Below are positions 61,397-64,000 of a stretch of 64,000 nucleotides of DNA, piece by piece. The position numbers and the translations under genes were made by a program. Source of the stretch: Vibrio comitans (GTDB lineage: Bacteria > Pseudomonadota > Gammaproteobacteria > Enterobacterales > Vibrionaceae); contig AP024867.1 of NCBI GenBank assembly GCA_024346835.1, forward strand, positions 1,302,001-1,366,000, given 5' to 3'. A model generated the notes under the pieces. The model worked only from the letters and a program-made list of their open reading frames with translations. It had not been told where the DNA came from and searched no databases. Every line of letters begins with the position of its first letter. The first letter of the stretch is position 1.

Positions 61397-62124
61397 TTGG
61401 CTTGCTCACCAATTACATTTCGAAGATGCTGGGCAAAGGCGAGGGCATCACTGCCGTCACCATGAATACACAACGTATCGACATCGATTTGAATCGGTAC
61501 ATTATCAATGCTGTTAAATCGGTTGCCGCTAATCAATGACAATGCTTGGTTGTTTAATTCATCAATGTCCTCAATAACAGCACCTTTCAAAGAGCGTGCA
61601 GCAAGCTGCTTATCATTGGTATAACGTCTATCGACAAAGCCTTCGTGAATGAGAGTAACGTTCGCTTGTTGTGCAATGTGCAAATAATCTGAATTGTTCG
61701 TGGCCAATACCATTAAAGGCAATTGAAGCTGCTTAGCTGCCTCAATTACAGCCGTGAATAGCTCAATATCCTTCATCATGTCGTTATACAGTGCTCCATG
61801 TGGCTTTATATAGTCGACATTGACCTCATGTAACCTACATATGCCCTGCAACGCCCCTACTTGGTAGAGAATAAGGTGAGTGATCTGTGCATTGGTATGG
61901 GGAATAGAGCGTCTGCCAAAACCCTGTAAATCGGCATATCCAGGATGAGCACCGACAGAGACATCATGTTGCTTAGCGAGTGCAACCGTATTTGACATAA
62001 TGTCAGGATCTGAGGCATGAAACCCACAGGCGATATTCGCCATATCGATGTAGGGCATGATCTCGGCATCATTACCCATTGTCCATGAACCTAGGCTTTC
62101 ACCCATATCACAATTCAGTTTCAT
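61393..62124 (-). CDS. pxpA: 5-oxoprolinase subunit PxpA
   Basis: This is a 243-residue LamB/YcsF-family protein. Its N-terminus MKLNCDMGESLGSW is diagnostic, with IDMANIACGFHASDP near 30 (Cys and His), GAHPGYADLQGFGRR near 57, KPHGALYNDM near 106 and CIHGDGSDAL near 222. It activates 5-oxoproline hydrolysis together with PxpBC. It is the first gene of pxpABC. The pathway scavenges spontaneously formed or environmental pyroglutamate. Confidence 0.9.
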   Translation of the reverse strand: MKLNCDMGESLGSWTMGNDAEIMPYIDMANIACGFHASDPDIMSNTVALAKQHDVSVGAHPGYADLQGFGRRSIPHTNAQITHLILYQVGALQGICRLHEVNVDYIKPHGALYNDMMKDIELFTAVIEAAKQLQLPLMVLATNNSDYLHIAQQANVTLIHEGFVDRRYTNDKQLAARSLKGAVIEDIDELNNQALSLISGNRFNSIDNVPIQIDVDTLCIHGDGSDALAFAQHLRNVIGEQAK

Positions 62125-62272
62125 CTCTTCCTCTTAGGCGCAGCTCGATATTAAGGTACTGACAGCAACTCTCTGATGTTGTTGCGGTTTATTCTATTCC
62201 CTATGTTTCTCGTAAAGAATAACAATAAACAAGAGCGTTTGACCAATCTAGGGTTTGAATGCTGTTTTTTTA

Positions 62273-62321
62273 AGTACTTCTAACGTAATGAAAATTCAAA
62301 ACTTAACAAAAATGAAGTACT
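62273..62321. promoter_or_regulatory. Spaced inverted repeat upstream of galE
   Basis: AGTACTTC (62273-62280) and GAAGTACT (62314-62321) are exact inverted copies 33 bases apart. The right copy lies 33 bases before the galE ATG and just before TATGTATAA, a possible -10. It may be an operator pair for a looping or dimeric regulator; evidence is weak. Confidence 0.3.
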
Positions 62322-62353
62322 CTTATGTATAAATCAATCAGTTGGTAAAACTC

Positions 62354-63367
62354 ATGAATGTACTTGTTACTGGCGGTATGGGCTATATTGGCAGCCATAC
62401 CTGTATACAGCTTTTAGAAGCAGGGATGACACCTGTAATTTTTGACAACTTATATAACAGTAAGGCGAGCGTAAATCAGCGCATCAGCCTTGTTTCTGGC
62501 CAAAATGTTGAGTTTGTTGAAGGTGATATCAGAGATAAAGCATTGCTCGTTAAAACAATGCAGCAACACAATATTGATGCGGTTATTCATTTTGCAGGCT
62601 TGAAGGCCGTTGGTGAATCAGTGGCTAAACCGCTTGAGTATTACGACAATAACGTCAACGGCACCCTTGTGCTGGTGGATGCGGTGCGAGAGGCGGGTGT
62701 TAAGACACTAGTGTTCTCTTCTTCTGCGACGGTTTATGGCGATCCTGCATCTGTGCCGATTACCGAAGATTTCCCTACAAGCGCTACCAACCCATACGGT
62801 CGTAGTAAGCTAATGGTTGAAGAGTGTCTAACCGACTTTCAAGCAGCGAATCCAGATTGGAGTATTACGCTGTTACGCTATTTCAACCCTGTAGGCTCTC
62901 ACCCAACAGGACATTTAGGTGAAGATCCTCAAGGCATCCCAAATAACCTAATGCCATTCGTATCTCAGGTTGCTGTTGGCCGTCGTGAATATCTTTCTGT
63001 ATTTGGTGATGACTACCCAACACCAGATGGCACAGGTGTGCGTGATTATATTCATGTTATGGATCTGTCAGATGGACATATTGCAGCGCTGCAAAAAGTA
63101 GGCAATGAATCAGGACTGCACATCTTTAACCTAGGCACAGGTAATGGTTCGAGTGTACTAGATATGGTGAAGGCCTTTGAACAAGCAAGCGGTACAACCA
63201 TTGCGTACAAGATTGCACCTCGTAGACCCGGTGATATTGCCGAGTGTTGGGCGGATCCTGCTAAGGCTGAAGCTGTTCTTGGTTGGAAAGCAACACGCAC
63301 TTTACAAGAAATGACCGAAGATACTTGGCGTTGGCAATCGGAAAATCCGAAGGGTTACCCCGAATAA
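62354..63367 (+). CDS. galE: UDP-glucose 4-epimerase
   Basis: The protein has 337 residues from ATG 62354, close to the 338 of E. coli GalE. A TTG at 62342 would add four residues and is not needed. It is a short-chain dehydrogenase/reductase that interconverts UDP-glucose and UDP-galactose with bound NAD+. The GGMGYIGSHTCIQL motif near 7-20 binds NAD, SSSATVYGDPASVPI near 121 holds the catalytic Ser, and YGRSK near 147 the Tyr-x3-Lys pair. The SD is poor. Its neighbours are not galactose genes, so it may serve surface polysaccharide supply. Confidence 0.9.
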   Translation: MNVLVTGGMGYIGSHTCIQLLEAGMTPVIFDNLYNSKASVNQRISLVSGQNVEFVEGDIRDKALLVKTMQQHNIDAVIHFAGLKAVGESVAKPLEYYDNNVNGTLVLVDAVREAGVKTLVFSSSATVYGDPASVPITEDFPTSATNPYGRSKLMVEECLTDFQAANPDWSITLLRYFNPVGSHPTGHLGEDPQGIPNNLMPFVSQVAVGRREYLSVFGDDYPTPDGTGVRDYIHVMDLSDGHIAALQKVGNESGLHIFNLGTGNGSSVLDMVKAFEQASGTTIAYKIAPRRPGDIAECWADPAKAEAVLGWKATRTLQEMTEDTWRWQSENPKGYPE

Positions 63368-63466
63368 TTCCGAATAAATAGATATTTTTTTCGCCACAGA
63401 GTGTTACAATTGTTTTTAGAATTTAACGAATCTTAATAACTCTTTGATATCAGGTGGTGAAACATT

Positions 63467-63544
63467 ATGGAATTAGCGCTAATCGTGACATTTATCGCAA
63501 CTTCAGTAGTAATGGTTACTAAAGAAATAAAAGCAAACAAATAA
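63467..63544 (+). CDS. Possible 25-residue single-helix membrane peptide
   Basis: The frame reads MELALIVTFIATSVVMVTK then EIKANK and stop. It has AGGTGG about nine bases before the ATG. The first 18 residues are a hydrophobic helix and the end is basic, as in many small bacterial membrane proteins. A terminator follows 60 bases later. No homologue can be named, and a chance open frame of this length is possible. Confidence 0.45.
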   Translation: MELALIVTFIATSVVMVTKEIKANK

Positions 63545-63604
63545 GCTCGGTTTATTTTGCAATAATCCAACTTTTTGTTTTTCTTTTATCGATTGCAAAA
63601 TTCC

Positions 63605-63636
63605 AAAGCCAACTCCTTGTGAGTTGGCTTTCTCGT
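63605..63636 (+). terminator. Terminator downstream of galE and the small peptide gene
   Basis: A perfect 11-bp stem (AAAGCCAACTC with GAGTTGGCTTT, loop CTTGT) is followed by CTCGTTTTTG. It ends the transcript of the small gene and any read-through from galE. Confidence 0.75.
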
Positions 63637-63800
63637 TTTTGTTACACTTTCATTTTACGTAAAGTCAAATGCTTATAGTGGTTTCTTCTCTAACCATTTC
63701 TTCGCGTTCTTTGTCTTGCTTCAATATATTTAATGAAATTCAGTGACTTTATGCGTCATGGTGATTAAATAGCATAAAATAAGCTTTGATAAGGACGTCA

Positions 63801-64000
63801 ATGATCTCGCCAATCACTCTTGAAGCCATGCATATCTTAGATGCAATCGATCGTCGTGGCAGTTTTTCAGCAGCGGCAGAAGAATTAAATCGAGCACCAT
63901 CATCTCTTAGTTACCAGATACAAAAACTTGAACAAGAGTTAGATCTGTTTATCTTTGATCGCTCTGGGCACAGGGCCGAACTAACTCCAGCCGGTAAGAT
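63801..64000 (+). CDS. LysR-family transcriptional regulator (N-terminal part, cut by window end)
   Basis: The first 66 residues are visible: MISPITLEAMHILDAIDRRGSFSAAAEELNRAPSSLSYQIQKLEQELDLFIFDR. This is the LysR winged helix-turn-helix domain (recognition helix APSSLSYQIQKLEQEL). AAGGA lies six bases before the start. The ligand-binding domain is outside the window, so function cannot be inferred. Confidence 0.9.
   Translation, partial: MISPITLEAMHILDAIDRRGSFSAAAEELNRAPSSLSYQIQKLEQELDLFIFDRSGHRAELTPAGK

Larger units (their letters stand above)
63368..63800. other. Gap between galE and the LysR gene
   Basis: About 430 bases. It contains a possible 25-codon gene (63467-63544) and the terminator at 63605-63636. 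The remaining AT-rich part before the LysR start shows no further structure that I can support. Confidence 0.6.

Overview
The window looks like a chromosomal segment of a Vibrio or close Vibrionaceae relative. This rests on gene content recognised by eye: FabV enoyl reductase, YejABEF, RavA/ViaA, SelO, AcpH, NhaP2 and DUF3389/DUF3297 proteins, with moderate GC and many SD-led genes ending in U-tract hairpins. No rRNA, tRNA, CRISPR array, prophage or intact insertion sequence was seen. Most of the window is ordinary chromosome, with interesting material mainly in surface-protein genes and in the gaps between genes.

Layout. 1-6.5 kb: DUF3297 protein, an old-yellow-enzyme reductase, a secreted choice-of-anchor protein with a JDVT-CTERM-like tail beside a CPBP-type intramembrane protease (a probable dedicated sorting pair), YegS lipid kinase and an ATP-grasp ligase. 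6.7-11.2 kb: a small unknown protein, the slipin/NfeD membrane pair and the NhaP2 antiporter. 11.3-18.1 kb: a DUF1800 lipoprotein/DUF1501 Tat-protein operon, a large surface protein fused to an outer-membrane barrel, and a TPR gene interrupted by a stop codon. 18.4-27.2 kb: PhnA-domain protein, M48 lipoprotein protease, MenI-like thioesterase with DUF3389, an SgrR-type regulator, an AraC regulator, a HlyD-type adaptor pair and two small secreted proteins. 27.2-35 kb: SelO and the Yej peptide ABC transporter, whose ATPase gene is separated from yejABE by a small gene on the other strand. 35-46.9 kb: YgbA, two DEAD-box helicases, a MITE-like element, an HDAC-like deacetylase, PAP2 phosphatase, thioesterase, DUF1439 lipoprotein, MATE pump with divergent AraC regulator, AcpH, chromosomal palindromic repeats, threonine aldolase and a NUDIX hydrolase. 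47-54.2 kb: ravA-viaA, an ABC-class ATPase and a degenerate GAF-GGDEF-EAL protein. 54.4-64 kb: tesA-fabV divergent from ybbA-ybbP, a DnaA-box cluster with an IHF-type site, pxpABC (5-oxoprolinase), galE, a possible 25-residue membrane peptide, and the start of a LysR regulator.

The observations most worth follow-up are: the DnaA-box/IHF cluster in the convergent gap 59389-59747, which resembles a datA/DARS-type replication-control site; the 880-residue protein whose GlyGly-CTERM-like sorting tag is internal and followed by a second signal peptide and a beta-barrel; the JDVT-CTERM substrate/protease pair; and the 253-bp MITE-like element at 37139-37391. All family names come from recognition of the sequence, since no database search was possible.
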